Shown here: one piece after another, positions 58,469 through 64,000 of the stretch
Numbering within the stretch: the stretch's first letter is position 1
How the letters are laid out: every line of letters starts with the position of its first letter
Assembly (NCBI RefSeq): GCF_010119235.1
Contig: NZ_JAAATZ010000001.1
Coordinates: 2,696,501-2,760,500, forward strand
Direction: 5' to 3'
Length of the DNA stretch: 64,000 bases
DNA from: Flavobacterium phycosphaerae
GTDB taxonomy: Bacteria; Bacteroidota; Bacteroidia; Flavobacteriales; Flavobacteriaceae
The notes under the pieces: generated by a model
Told to the model about the DNA's origin: nothing
Database searches by the model: none
The model's input: the letters and a program-made list of their open reading frames with translations, nothing else
Translations under genes and position numbers: made by a program

Positions 58469-59200
58469 ATGCAAGTATTAACTAACGGCGGTAACACCGC
58501 GCAAGCATCAGTAAACATCAATAAAGGAATAGGAAGCCTTGTTTTTTATTCTGATTTGGCATTTGATGCTTTGTCTAACGAAAAAATTAATCTGAAAATC
58601 CAAAGAAATGGAAAAGACGATATCGAAATCACTCCGGGCACGGTATCGCTTAAAGAATTTATTTTGGCTTGTACCTATGGCGACGATGCTATTACAAGCT
58701 CCTCCGATTTTGCAACCGTTTGCGTTTTGGAGTTATGTGAACACGGTGCAATTAATTTACGTGAAAAAGACTTAATCGTCCTTACTTTATCACAATTGGA
58801 CGACACAAAAACCTACACTTTTGACGGTATTGAGGAACCAACATTTTCTGATGATGTTTATCAGTATCAACGAAAATCAATGGCATCAGAACACGAAAAC
58901 GCTGATTTTCAAACTCATGGATTTGATACATTAATCTTAACAGACCATGTTTCAATTGAAGAGGTAAATTACACTTTTGACAATGGTATGTCTTGCAAGT
59001 ACACGTTAAGAGAATTAAGAGCCTTATCGCAAGATAACGACCCAATTGCCTATGTAAAAAACGATGGTAAAGTAACAGCCTCTTTTGCAAACATTTTGCA
59101 GTTGCCGTTGAAAGGTGTTGATAAAGTCAACATCAAAAAAGCGCAAGGTGCTATCATCAATTTGTTTATGCGTCATGATGTTGACTTAAGAAACTTATAA
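58469..59200 (+). CDS. Candidate major capsid protein
   Basis: 243 aa with no motif that I can match to a named family. It is the largest non-Rep, non-membrane protein of the element and the first gene of the structural block, behind its own terminator and A-rich leader. It is acidic, soluble, without signal peptide or membrane helix. It looks beta-rich with two halves of similar strand pattern (about 1-115 and 120-243), as a double jelly-roll would. Size is near the PM2 capsid protein. A capsid role is inferred from position and exclusion. Confidence 0.55.
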   Translation: MQVLTNGGNTAQASVNINKGIGSLVFYSDLAFDALSNEKINLKIQRNGKDDIEITPGTVSLKEFILACTYGDDAITSSSDFATVCVLELCEHGAINLREKDLIVLTLSQLDDTKTYTFDGIEEPTFSDDVYQYQRKSMASEHENADFQTHGFDTLILTDHVSIEEVNYTFDNGMSCKYTLRELRALSQDNDPIAYVKNDGKVTASFANILQLPLKGVDKVNIKKAQGAIINLFMRHDVDLRNL

Positions 59201-59201
59201 A

Positions 59202-59426
59202 ATGGGATTCTTTAAACTCCTTTCAAAGTGGGTAAAAAAACGTCCCGTCAAAGGACGTCCACGCGCCCATGTCGAACCTCGTCACAAAGACGAGTTCGGT
59301 ACAGACAATAGAAAAAGACATATGTCTTTGCATCCTGAAAAATACAATCGCATGCATCCTAGAAATCAACATGCCTTATCAAGAGCAGGGCATTTTCAAG
59401 AACCTCTTAACCAATTCATTAAATAA
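59202..59426 (+). CDS. Basic small virion-like protein, 74 aa
   Basis: 74 aa, very rich in Arg, Lys and His (KKRPVKGRPRAHVEPRHKDE, then RKRHMSLHPEKYNRMHPRN). It begins MGFFKLLSKWVKK, an amphipathic basic start also seen in the next gene (MGFFKKIGGFIKK). Probably binds the ssDNA genome or the inner face of the membrane. Starts one base after the candidate capsid stop codon and ends two bases before the next ATG. Confidence 0.65.
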   Translation: MGFFKLLSKWVKKRPVKGRPRAHVEPRHKDEFGTDNRKRHMSLHPEKYNRMHPRNQHALSRAGHFQEPLNQFIK

Positions 59427-59428
59427 CT

Positions 59429-59863
59429 ATGGGATTTTTCAAAAAAATAGGAGGCTTTATTAAAAAAGCCACAAAACAAATATCGTTTAAAAATGCTGTC
59501 TCCCTTGCGGGTTCGATAGACCCTAGCGGGGTTGTAGCGGGATTACAACAAGCCCATTACGAACAAAAAGCAGGTCGTCAGGCAGAAGCTGAACAAATGG
59601 CCTATGATGCCACGCAACCCGTCAGGAATGTTGTTGGTGGCTTGGCTTCAAAAGTCGTTGAGGATTTTGGCAGAAGTGTTGCAGATGGAGCCAAAGATGG
59701 TTTAGGCAGAGGTGCAGGTGCCTTAGGTGCTCAAATTGCTGACAACACGATAAAAGAGTGGTTTAAAAAACATTGGATGTTAGTCGTTTTTATCCCTCTT
59801 GGGTTGATTGTACTATTCATAGTACTTATTAAATGGTTAAGACCAACAAATCGTAGACGTTAA
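59429..59863 (+). CDS. Membrane-anchored structural protein candidate, 144 aa
   Basis: 144 aa. Amphipathic basic N-terminus (MGFFKKIGGFIKKATKQI), a Gly/Ala-rich middle (LASKVVEDFGRSVADGAKDG, GRGAGALGAQ) and one C-terminal membrane helix (WMLVVFIPLGLIVLFIVLI) ending in RPTNRRR. This composition resembles the membrane-associated minor proteins of lipid-containing phages. Overlaps the next gene by one base (TAATG). Confidence 0.65.
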   Translation: MGFFKKIGGFIKKATKQISFKNAVSLAGSIDPSGVVAGLQQAHYEQKAGRQAEAEQMAYDATQPVRNVVGGLASKVVEDFGRSVADGAKDGLGRGAGALGAQIADNTIKEWFKKHWMLVVFIPLGLIVLFIVLIKWLRPTNRRR

Positions 59864-60024
59864 TGCAAATTAATCATTTATTGACTGGTTCTGCGGGAGC
59901 AGGATTAATCGAGGTAACACAACACGTAGACCCAACACAAAACACAGTTGGTATCATCATGCAATTAATCATTGGGATTGTAACTCTGTGGAAACTGATT
60001 AAAAAACCTAAAACCACTAAGTAA
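59863..60024 (+). CDS. Single-pass membrane protein, 53 aa
   Basis: 53 aa starting in the TAATG overlap. An N-terminal Gly/Ala stretch (LLTGSAGAGLIEV) and a C-terminal membrane helix (VGIIMQLIIGIVTLWKLI) followed by KKPKTTK. The stop codon overlaps the start of the next gene by one base. Coupled translation is implied. Probably a virion membrane component. Confidence 0.65.
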   Translation: MQINHLLTGSAGAGLIEVTQHVDPTQNTVGIIMQLIIGIVTLWKLIKKPKTTK

Positions 60025-60392
60025 TGGCAACATCAAGAAAAAATGACACTATCACAAAAAAAAGTGGGTGTAAATTAACCAAGTATTACCCTGAAACGGG
60101 TGCGAATAAAGGAGTTCAACAATTTCTTTTTACTGCTTGGAAAAAATCAGAACACGGCTTTTTGTCTGTAAGAGCGGTCACAACGTCAAAATCGCAACAA
60201 CCAAACAACTCCGATTATATGGGTTCAATTGCTGTCACGATTATCAATAAGGATACCGGCTCAAAAACATTCTATTGGGGTGTGATGCATGTAAAGGACG
60301 AAAAAGTCCGCATCCCTGAACTTGGATGGGTTTTGAACCCTAAAGCCAACAACGGTGGATTCTGTGGTAAGTCACAGAAACCAAAGAAATAA
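60024..60392 (+). CDS. Hypothetical soluble element protein, 122 aa
   Basis: 122 aa, basic, no membrane helix. Mostly short beta strands: VQQFLFTAWKKSEHGFLSVRA, MGSIAVTIINKDTGSKTFYWG and KVRIPELGWVLNPKANNGGF (given in separate pieces). No family recognised. It could be a minor capsid, vertex or single-stranded-DNA-binding protein. Last gene before a GAAA-loop hairpin. Confidence 0.6.
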   Translation: MATSRKNDTITKKSGCKLTKYYPETGANKGVQQFLFTAWKKSEHGFLSVRAVTTSKSQQPNNSDYMGSIAVTIINKDTGSKTFYWGVMHVKDEKVRIPELGWVLNPKANNGGFCGKSQKPKK

Positions 60393-60428
60393 ACTTAACC
60401 TAAAATGCTTTGTTATTAATTCACAAAT

Positions 60429-60450
60429 GAGCCTCGAAAGGGGCTCTTTG
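60429..60450 (+). terminator. GNRA-loop hairpin
   Basis: GAGCCTC (60429-60435), GAAA, GGGGCTC (60440-60446), then TTTG. Weak T tail, 75-base gap between structural genes; may be a partial terminator or RNA processing site. Confidence 0.6.
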
Positions 60451-60467
60451 TCTAAAAAATTAAAATT

Positions 60468-60677
60468 ATGAAAAACGGGTTTATAGGAGCGTTGAAATTC
60501 TTCATTAAATGGTCTGCGTACATCATTGCCACAATTAATATAGTAAAATATGCTATCGACCAATTTGAGGCAATTGAAATGCCAAAATCAGAGGATTTCA
60601 AAGAGACACAAACAGAAGATGTTCAACACGAAATAGTGGCAGAAGCCGTTCAAGGTAATGAAGAGCTTCCTCAATAA
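60468..60677 (+). CDS. Single-pass membrane protein, 69 aa
   Basis: 69 aa. Membrane helix about 8-28 (FFIKWSAYIIATINIVKYAI in part), then an acidic soluble tail rich in Glu and Gln. It overlaps the cell-wall hydrolase gene by 20 bases. Position suggests a virion membrane or lysis accessory role. No family recognised. Confidence 0.6.
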   Translation: MKNGFIGALKFFIKWSAYIIATINIVKYAIDQFEAIEMPKSEDFKETQTEDVQHEIVAEAVQGNEELPQ

Positions 60678-61140
60678 ACATGAAGTTCGAGGATTACGAA
60701 ATAATAATCCGGGCAACTTAGTAAGAACGTCTTTAGCTTGGCAGGGAAAAATACCTTTTAACCAAAGTAAAGACCAAAAGTTCGAGCAATTTCACTCAAT
60801 TGAGTTTGGCATCAGGGCTATGTTAAAAGATATCATTCACGATATCAATAACGGAAAAAATACAGTTTATAAGTTGATTTCCGAATATGCTCCAACTGTA
60901 GAAAATGACACTTTTGCCTACATCACAAATGTTGCAACTTCTATCGGAGTGGGTCCGTATCAACCGCTAAAAAACATTAATCAGGAATTTTTAAAGGAAT
61001 TGGCTCGTTCAATTTTTAAAGTAGAATTGGGTAAAGCTCATTCAGAAATTAAAGATAACGATATCTATACCGCTATTGAAATGCTTGGGAATGTATCAAC
61101 ACAAAATCTAATTGTTAACATAAAAAAAAAAGTATCATGA
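60658..61140 (+). CDS. Lytic-transglycosylase-like peptidoglycan hydrolase
   Basis: 160 aa. RGLRNNNPGNLVRTSLAWQG at 11-30 is the NNPGN signature of a phage structural or endolysin lysozyme-like family. FEQFHSIEFGIRAMLKDI, YKLISEYAPTVENDTFAYI and VATSIGVGP follow the family pattern. No signal peptide, so it is probably carried in the virion or released by another membrane protein. FLiP is reported to encode a lytic transglycosylase, which supports the comparison. It overlaps genes on both sides. Confidence 0.8.
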   Translation: MKSFLNKHEVRGLRNNNPGNLVRTSLAWQGKIPFNQSKDQKFEQFHSIEFGIRAMLKDIIHDINNGKNTVYKLISEYAPTVENDTFAYITNVATSIGVGPYQPLKNINQEFLKELARSIFKVELGKAHSEIKDNDIYTAIEMLGNVSTQNLIVNIKKKVS

Positions 61141-61265
61141 ATAGAATTAAATTGTTTTTCGCAGAACACAAATGGGCGTGGTTTGTATTTCTCCCACTAA
61201 GTGTAATTCTGCTTTTTGTAATCATAAAAAAAGTTTACAATGCAATTAAGAAAAAACGCCGCTAG
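61137..61265 (+). CDS. Single-pass membrane peptide, 42 aa
   Basis: 42 aa, starting in an ATGA overlap with the hydrolase gene. Central hydrophobic helix (WAWFVFLPLSVILLFVII) and a strongly basic tail (KKVYNAIKKKRR). It overlaps the next gene by 26 bases. Directly after a cell-wall hydrolase, it could be a holin-like or virion membrane protein; no sequence family is recognised. Confidence 0.6.
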   Translation: MNRIKLFFAEHKWAWFVFLPLSVILLFVIIKKVYNAIKKKRR

Positions 61266-61776
61266 TCGCCAAAGAAAACCGCAAAGCGGTTTTTCTTGGC
61301 ATTTAATCATACGGTATGCGCTTATTATCGTCGGGATTATTTTGTTGTTTCCTCTGTATCGATTCGTAAGACAGCAACTTCTAAAAAATGAAGAGCAAAA
61401 AGACGATATTGAAAAAACTAAGAAGTATAACGAAAATCAAAATCCACAAATTGCACAATCTAAAGCCGATAAGATTGTTAACGATAAAGGCGTGCAGCAG
61501 GCAGCTAAAAACTTAGCGCACCATTTGGGAACAAAATACAGTGATGTACCTTTTTCATGGACAAAACCCTCCACATGGTCTATATTTAACCCAAAGGGAT
61601 GGACAGAGAACGACGCGGAAGCTGCTAAAATACTAATATACCAACGTAACAATTATCGTTTCTTAAAAAGGTTGTATTTTGAAGTCTATACTAATTCACG
61701 GGATTTGTCCTCTGATGTCTTAAGTCTTCTAGACGATGCAGAATTAAAAAAAGTACAAAAATATCTAAAACTATAA
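61240..61776 (+). CDS. N-terminally membrane-anchored protein, 178 aa
   Basis: 178 aa. Basic N-terminus, one membrane helix about 21-42 (LIIRYALIIVGIILLFPLYR), then a charged coiled linker (about 48-75) and a soluble domain including AAKNLAHHLGTKYSDVPFSW and WSIFNPKGWTENDAEAAKIL. The soluble part could face the outside and act in adsorption or vertex structure. No family recognised. Confidence 0.65.
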   Translation: MQLRKNAASRQRKPQSGFSWHLIIRYALIIVGIILLFPLYRFVRQQLLKNEEQKDDIEKTKKYNENQNPQIAQSKADKIVNDKGVQQAAKNLAHHLGTKYSDVPFSWTKPSTWSIFNPKGWTENDAEAAKILIYQRNNYRFLKRLYFEVYTNSRDLSSDVLSLLDDAELKKVQKYLKL

Positions 61777-61780
61777 TCTT

Positions 61781-62095
61781 ATGCCTTATCCTCCTAAAGT
61801 TTTTACGGGTGTAGTCTGTCTTAACAGAAACAGAAAATTGATGTACATTGAGTGTGATATCTTCGACGGCCAAAACTTAAGATTTCCTCCATTACAAGAC
61901 GATATTTTTATTTTGGAAGTCCTAGTCGAATCAATGCCAATTACCCGTGAGGGTCTTGTCGCGAATCCTCCTTTAGCTCAGTCCTTAAATTGGAAAGAAA
62001 TATTTTTTATGAATAAAGGCTACTATAAAGAAGATTGGTTAAATGAAGATGATTTCAGACGAAACGACCAAATTATAATTATTACGATTTCGTAA
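61781..62095 (+). CDS. Hypothetical soluble element protein, 104 aa
   Basis: 104 aa, last well-supported gene of the element, four bases after the previous stop codon. Beta-rich, acidic, no membrane helix (FTGVVCLNRNRKLMYIECDI, IFILEVLVESMPI). No family recognised. Could be a spike or minor structural protein. Confidence 0.6.
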   Translation: MPYPPKVFTGVVCLNRNRKLMYIECDIFDGQNLRFPPLQDDIFILEVLVESMPITREGLVANPPLAQSLNWKEIFFMNKGYYKEDWLNEDDFRRNDQIIIITIS

Positions 62096-62163
62096 AAACT
62101 AAAATAAATTTGTAAATTTTAAAATTATGTTTATATTTGCTTTGAACTTCATGAGTAGGTAAA

Positions 62164-62199
62164 GGTATTGGAACTACCTCTATGATTGATAAAAATCAA
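62164..62199 (+). other. Candidate rolling-circle origin motif, copy 1
   Basis: GGTATTGGAACTACCTC (62164-62180; GGTA and TACC can pair) followed after 5 bases by TTGATAAAAATCAA (62186-62199). TTGATA matches the TTG^ATA nick sequence of pC194-type and phiX174 origins. Confidence 0.55.
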
Positions 62200-62203
62200 A
62201 TCA

Positions 62204-62437
62204 ATGTCTTTAATCGTCAAAAATGCCTTAATCAAGGTAACATTTGAACACATACTTACTAATGGGACAAATTCTTGTTGGTTTAAGGTAAAATCCACGT
62301 ATTTCAGCTATATGATAAAATATTGGCGAAATCAACGTGGATTTCGTTATTTAAAAATATACCCCAAATTGGATAATGGTAGCGCGGGCAATCAAATTGG
62401 ATTTATAACACAAGGAACTTTTCAATATAACCCCTGA
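62204..62437 (+). CDS. Doubtful small ORF in the origin region
   Basis: 77 codons from an ATG at 62204. Basic product (YMIKYWRNQRGFRYLKIYPK) with no known family. It spans the large hairpin at 62290-62345, which argues for a structural DNA role. Could still be a late phage gene. Confidence 0.3.
   Translation: MSLIVKNALIKVTFEHILTNGTNSCWFKVKSTYFSYMIKYWRNQRGFRYLKIYPKLDNGSAGNQIGFITQGTFQYNP
62291..62344. repeat. Long imperfect hairpin
   Basis: AAATCCACGT-ATTTC (62291-62305) pairs with GAAAT (62328-62332) and ACGTGGATTT (62335-62344), 15 pairs with a 2-base bulge. The inner loop can pair further (ATAT with ATAT). Confidence 0.8.
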
Positions 62438-62513
62438 TTCTAAGGTACATTATTAATTCGCTAACAGCGTAGCAAAAGCGCCGGCATCACGTAGTAAAAT
62501 TTAAACATAAAAA

Positions 62514-62567
62514 ATCCCCTATTCAAACGGTATTGGAACTACCTCATAGGGGATATTGATAAAAATC
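62514..62567 (+). other. Candidate rolling-circle origin motif, copy 2
   Basis: A 9-bp stem ATCCCCTAT (62514-62522) with ATAGGGGAT (62546-62554) encloses GGTATTGGAACTACCTC (62529-62545). It is followed directly by TTGATAAAAATC (62556-62567). The hairpin is stronger than in copy 1. Confidence 0.6.
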
Positions 62568-62590
62568 TTATGGCAAATATACAAAAAAAA

Positions 62591-62618
62591 TCAATACATA
62601 CTATAAATTATGATTCTA
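62591..62618 (+). other. Right dif-like attachment site (attR)
   Basis: TCAATACATAC, TATAAA, TTATGATTCTA. The core and first nine bases of the XerD-side arm are identical to attL. The XerC-side arm is degenerate, as expected for the phage-derived half. Confidence 0.8.
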
Positions 62619-62704
62619 ATTTTATGCATTTTAATAAACTTACATTAATATGTGTAAAATATTGTTTTTAAACAATATAACCACTCTTATTTAAATTGTA
62701 AATT

Positions 62705-64000
62705 TTAAAAATTCAGCTCTCTAAACTTTTTACCAATAGCTAAACTTAATTTGGTTTTATAATCTTCGACCAACCATTCACGATAATTCTTACTGGTTTT
62801 TCCAAGGCATTTTACAAATCTTTTGACACGGCTTTCAATATCATCCGAAAGTAATTTTGACAACATCCTGGCCCCGTTTAATTCGGTTGAATTTTCAACA
62901 CACATTACAGCATGTTGCAAGATTGATTTTTCGAGTACTTCTTTGGAACGAAAATTCAAGGCGGCATTTTTCTTGAATTCTTCTTCAATATCCATATCAA
63001 CAACTGCTGTTTTAGCAAACATTTTACGAGTTGCTTCGGGCATTACGTATTTAAAATTATTCTCAATTTCAGCATCATCTCTGAGATTTTCCAAATAATA
63101 TTCCGGAGATTTAAAGATATGCTGCCAATCTACCGGGTCATTCCACAAACCAAATCGTAAGGCATTGTTTCCTAAATCAATAACTGTGAAATTATCTTTA
63201 TGCGGTAATTTACGAGAACCACGGCCAATCATTTGAAAATACAACGTCAATGACTTTGTAGCGCGATTCAAAATGATACTCTCTACCGTTGGCTCATCAA
63301 AACCTGTTGTTAAAATACCGACAGAAGTTAAAATTGCATCCGGAGTTTTTTTAAACCAATGCAAAATATCTTTTCGGTCTTCAACAGAAGTTGTATTGTC
63401 TAGGTGTTTTATAGCATAACCGGCTTCTCTGAACGTTTCATACACATACAATGACGTATTGATTCCATTGTTGAAAATCAGCGTCTTCTTCCCTAATGAT
63501 TTCTCAGTATAAGCATGCAACAATTTTTCTTGCATAACCATATTCATATACAAATCATCCGAAGATTTTACGGTATAATCGCCATTAATACCGACTTTTA
63601 AAGACGTTAGACCAACATCATAACTATAGGTAGTTGCTTTTGCCAAAAAGCCTTTATCAATAAGAGATTGAATAGTATCACCAACAATTAGTTCGTCATA
63701 ATTCTGATGCATAGGCAACTTAATATTGGAACTTAGTGGTGTTGCTGTAACGCCAAGAATAAATGAATTCTTGAATTGGCTGAGCAATTTTCGGAACGAA
63801 TTGTAATGAGCTTCGTCAATGATCACCAAACCTACATTGTCAATCATCAGTTTTTCGTCATTCAAACGATTTTTCAGTGTTTCCACCATAGCCACGAAAC
63901 AAGAATATTCATCCTGATCGGGTAATTCCTTGATGTTGCTGTTGATAATTTTATTTTTAACATCGAAGCCTTTAAGCATTTTGGAAGTTTGCTTGCAAAG
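62705..64000 (-). CDS. DEAD/DEAH-box superfamily 2 helicase (N-terminus beyond window)
   Basis: At least 432 residues, open to the window edge (the frame continues as LCKQTSKMLKG upstream of an internal Met at 63979). Seen: VGLVIIDEAHYNSF (Walker B, DEAH), LGVTATPL (motif III), KTLIFNNGI, TSVGILTTGFDEPTVESIILNRAT and QMIGRGSRKLPHKD (motif VI). XPB/RadD-like group. The C-terminal about 150 residues are a family-specific tail with no named domain. First host gene right of the element. Role probably DNA repair. Confidence 0.88.
   Translation of the reverse strand, partial: LCKQTSKMLKGFDVKNKIINSNIKELPDQDEYSCFVAMVETLKNRLNDEKLMIDNVGLVIIDEAHYNSFRKLLSQFKNSFILGVTATPLSSNIKLPMHQNYDELIVGDTIQSLIDKGFLAKATTYSYDVGLTSLKVGINGDYTVKSSDDLYMNMVMQEKLLHAYTEKSLGKKTLIFNNGINTSLYVYETFREAGYAIKHLDNTTSVEDRKDILHWFKKTPDAILTSVGILTTGFDEPTVESIILNRATKSLTLYFQMIGRGSRKLPHKDNFTVIDLGNNALRFGLWNDPVDWQHIFKSPEYYLENLRDDAEIENNFKYVMPEATRKMFAKTAVVDMDIEEEFKKNAALNFRSKEVLEKSILQHAVMCVENSTELNGARMLSKLLSDDIESRVKRFVKCLGKTSKNYREWLVEDYKTKLSLAIGKKFRELNF

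Larger units (their letters stand above)
62096..62590. other. Origin-like noncoding end of the element
   Basis: About 495 bases at the right end hold two direct copies of a hairpin followed by TTGATA, a 57-base complex hairpin and a 14-mer (ATTTAAACATAAAA, 62499-62512) also found before the candidate capsid gene (58446-58459). One doubtful ORF lies inside. Confidence 0.7.
56121..62618 (+). mobile_element. dif-integrated ssDNA-phage-like element (6,470-bp circle)
   Basis: Bounded by dif-like 28-mers at 56121-56148 and 62591-62618; core to core is 6,470 bp. All confident genes read rightward in overlapping or tightly spaced order: HUH Rep, small regulators, candidate capsid, membrane proteins, cell-wall hydrolase. 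A noncoding right end carries origin-like motifs. No integrase, transposase, Zot ATPase, large VP1 or tail genes are seen. It splits the interval between a host DUF294 gene and a host helicase gene. Most like the small membrane-containing ssDNA phages of Flavobacteriia (FLiP and Cellulophaga phi48:2 are the precedents I know), here as a provirus. This placement is inference from gene content, not from alignment. Confidence 0.8.

Noticed and set aside
62164-62567. CRISPR array or tracrRNA-like repeat
   Set aside because: Only two copies 370 bases apart, no spacer periodicity and no cas genes; the hairpin plus TTGATA fits a rolling-circle origin better.
56121-62618. Inovirus (filamentous) provirus
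   Set aside because: dif integration and rolling-circle Rep fit, but no Zot/pI-like Walker A ATPase is present, and the cell-wall hydrolase and many membrane proteins do not fit.
56121-62618. Microvirus provirus
   Set aside because: These integrate at dif in Bacteroidota, but need a VP1 of roughly 500 residues and a VP2 pilot protein; the largest non-Rep product here is 243 aa.

Overview
The window is about 64 kb of a low-GC chromosome from a member of the Bacteroidota, almost certainly Flavobacterium or a close relative. Evidence for this is the lack of Shine-Dalgarno sequences (A-rich leaders instead), promoters of the flavobacterial form TTG-N17-23-TAnnTTTG, a type IX secretion sorting protein, a PorD-like (DUF4835) protein, a Bacteroidota-type RpoZ, FabV, and several flavobacterial DUF families. 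No rRNA, tRNA or CRISPR array was seen.

Layout. 1-7 kb: 7TM sensor kinase (cut by the window edge), RdgB, a DEAD-box RNA helicase, envelope proteins and a YARHG lipoprotein. 7-18 kb: TrmH, a sirtuin, purB, guaB, HMG-CoA lyase, pyrD, nadC-brkB, priA. 18-23 kb: LytTR regulator, rpsF-rpsR-rplI, DUF6495, ligA. 23-33 kb: two tandem YhhN-like membrane proteins, a UshA-type nucleotidase split over two genes, dapA, then a bamD-rpoZ-coaBC-porD-recN run and fabV. 34-41 kb: a large repeat-bearing T9SS cargo protein, a glycosyltransferase, coaE and a two-component system. 41-56 kb: thioesterase, miaA, an exonuclease/GIY-YIG protein, yggS, DUF1015, hydroxyacyl-CoA dehydrogenase, a Gfo/Idh/MocA oxidoreductase, pcm, smpB, small envelope and hypothetical genes, and an exonuclease plus cNMP/CBS/DUF294 pair.

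The most interesting region is 56.12-62.62 kb. It is a 6,470-bp integrated element bounded by two dif-like sites (11+6+11 layout, identical TATAAA core and TTATGATTC arm). It carries no integrase, so host XerCD is the likely recombinase. It encodes an HUH rolling-circle Rep, a small HTH-like protein, a 243-aa candidate capsid protein, at least six small membrane proteins, a peptidoglycan-hydrolase-like protein, and a noncoding end with two hairpin-TTGATA motifs that look like rolling-circle origins. It has no Zot/pI ATPase (so not an inovirus) and no large VP1 (so not a microvirus). The best fit is a temperate, dif-integrating relative of the membrane-containing ssDNA phages of Flavobacteriia (FLiP or Cellulophaga phi48:2-like). 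Integration places rep next to host DNA and separates it from the element's own origin and leader.

Four genes (a DUF2306 protein, coaBC, a glycosyltransferase and a histidine kinase) are broken by five frameshifts. Every one is repaired by adding one base to a homopolymer run. This points to homopolymer undercalling in the assembly rather than real gene decay.
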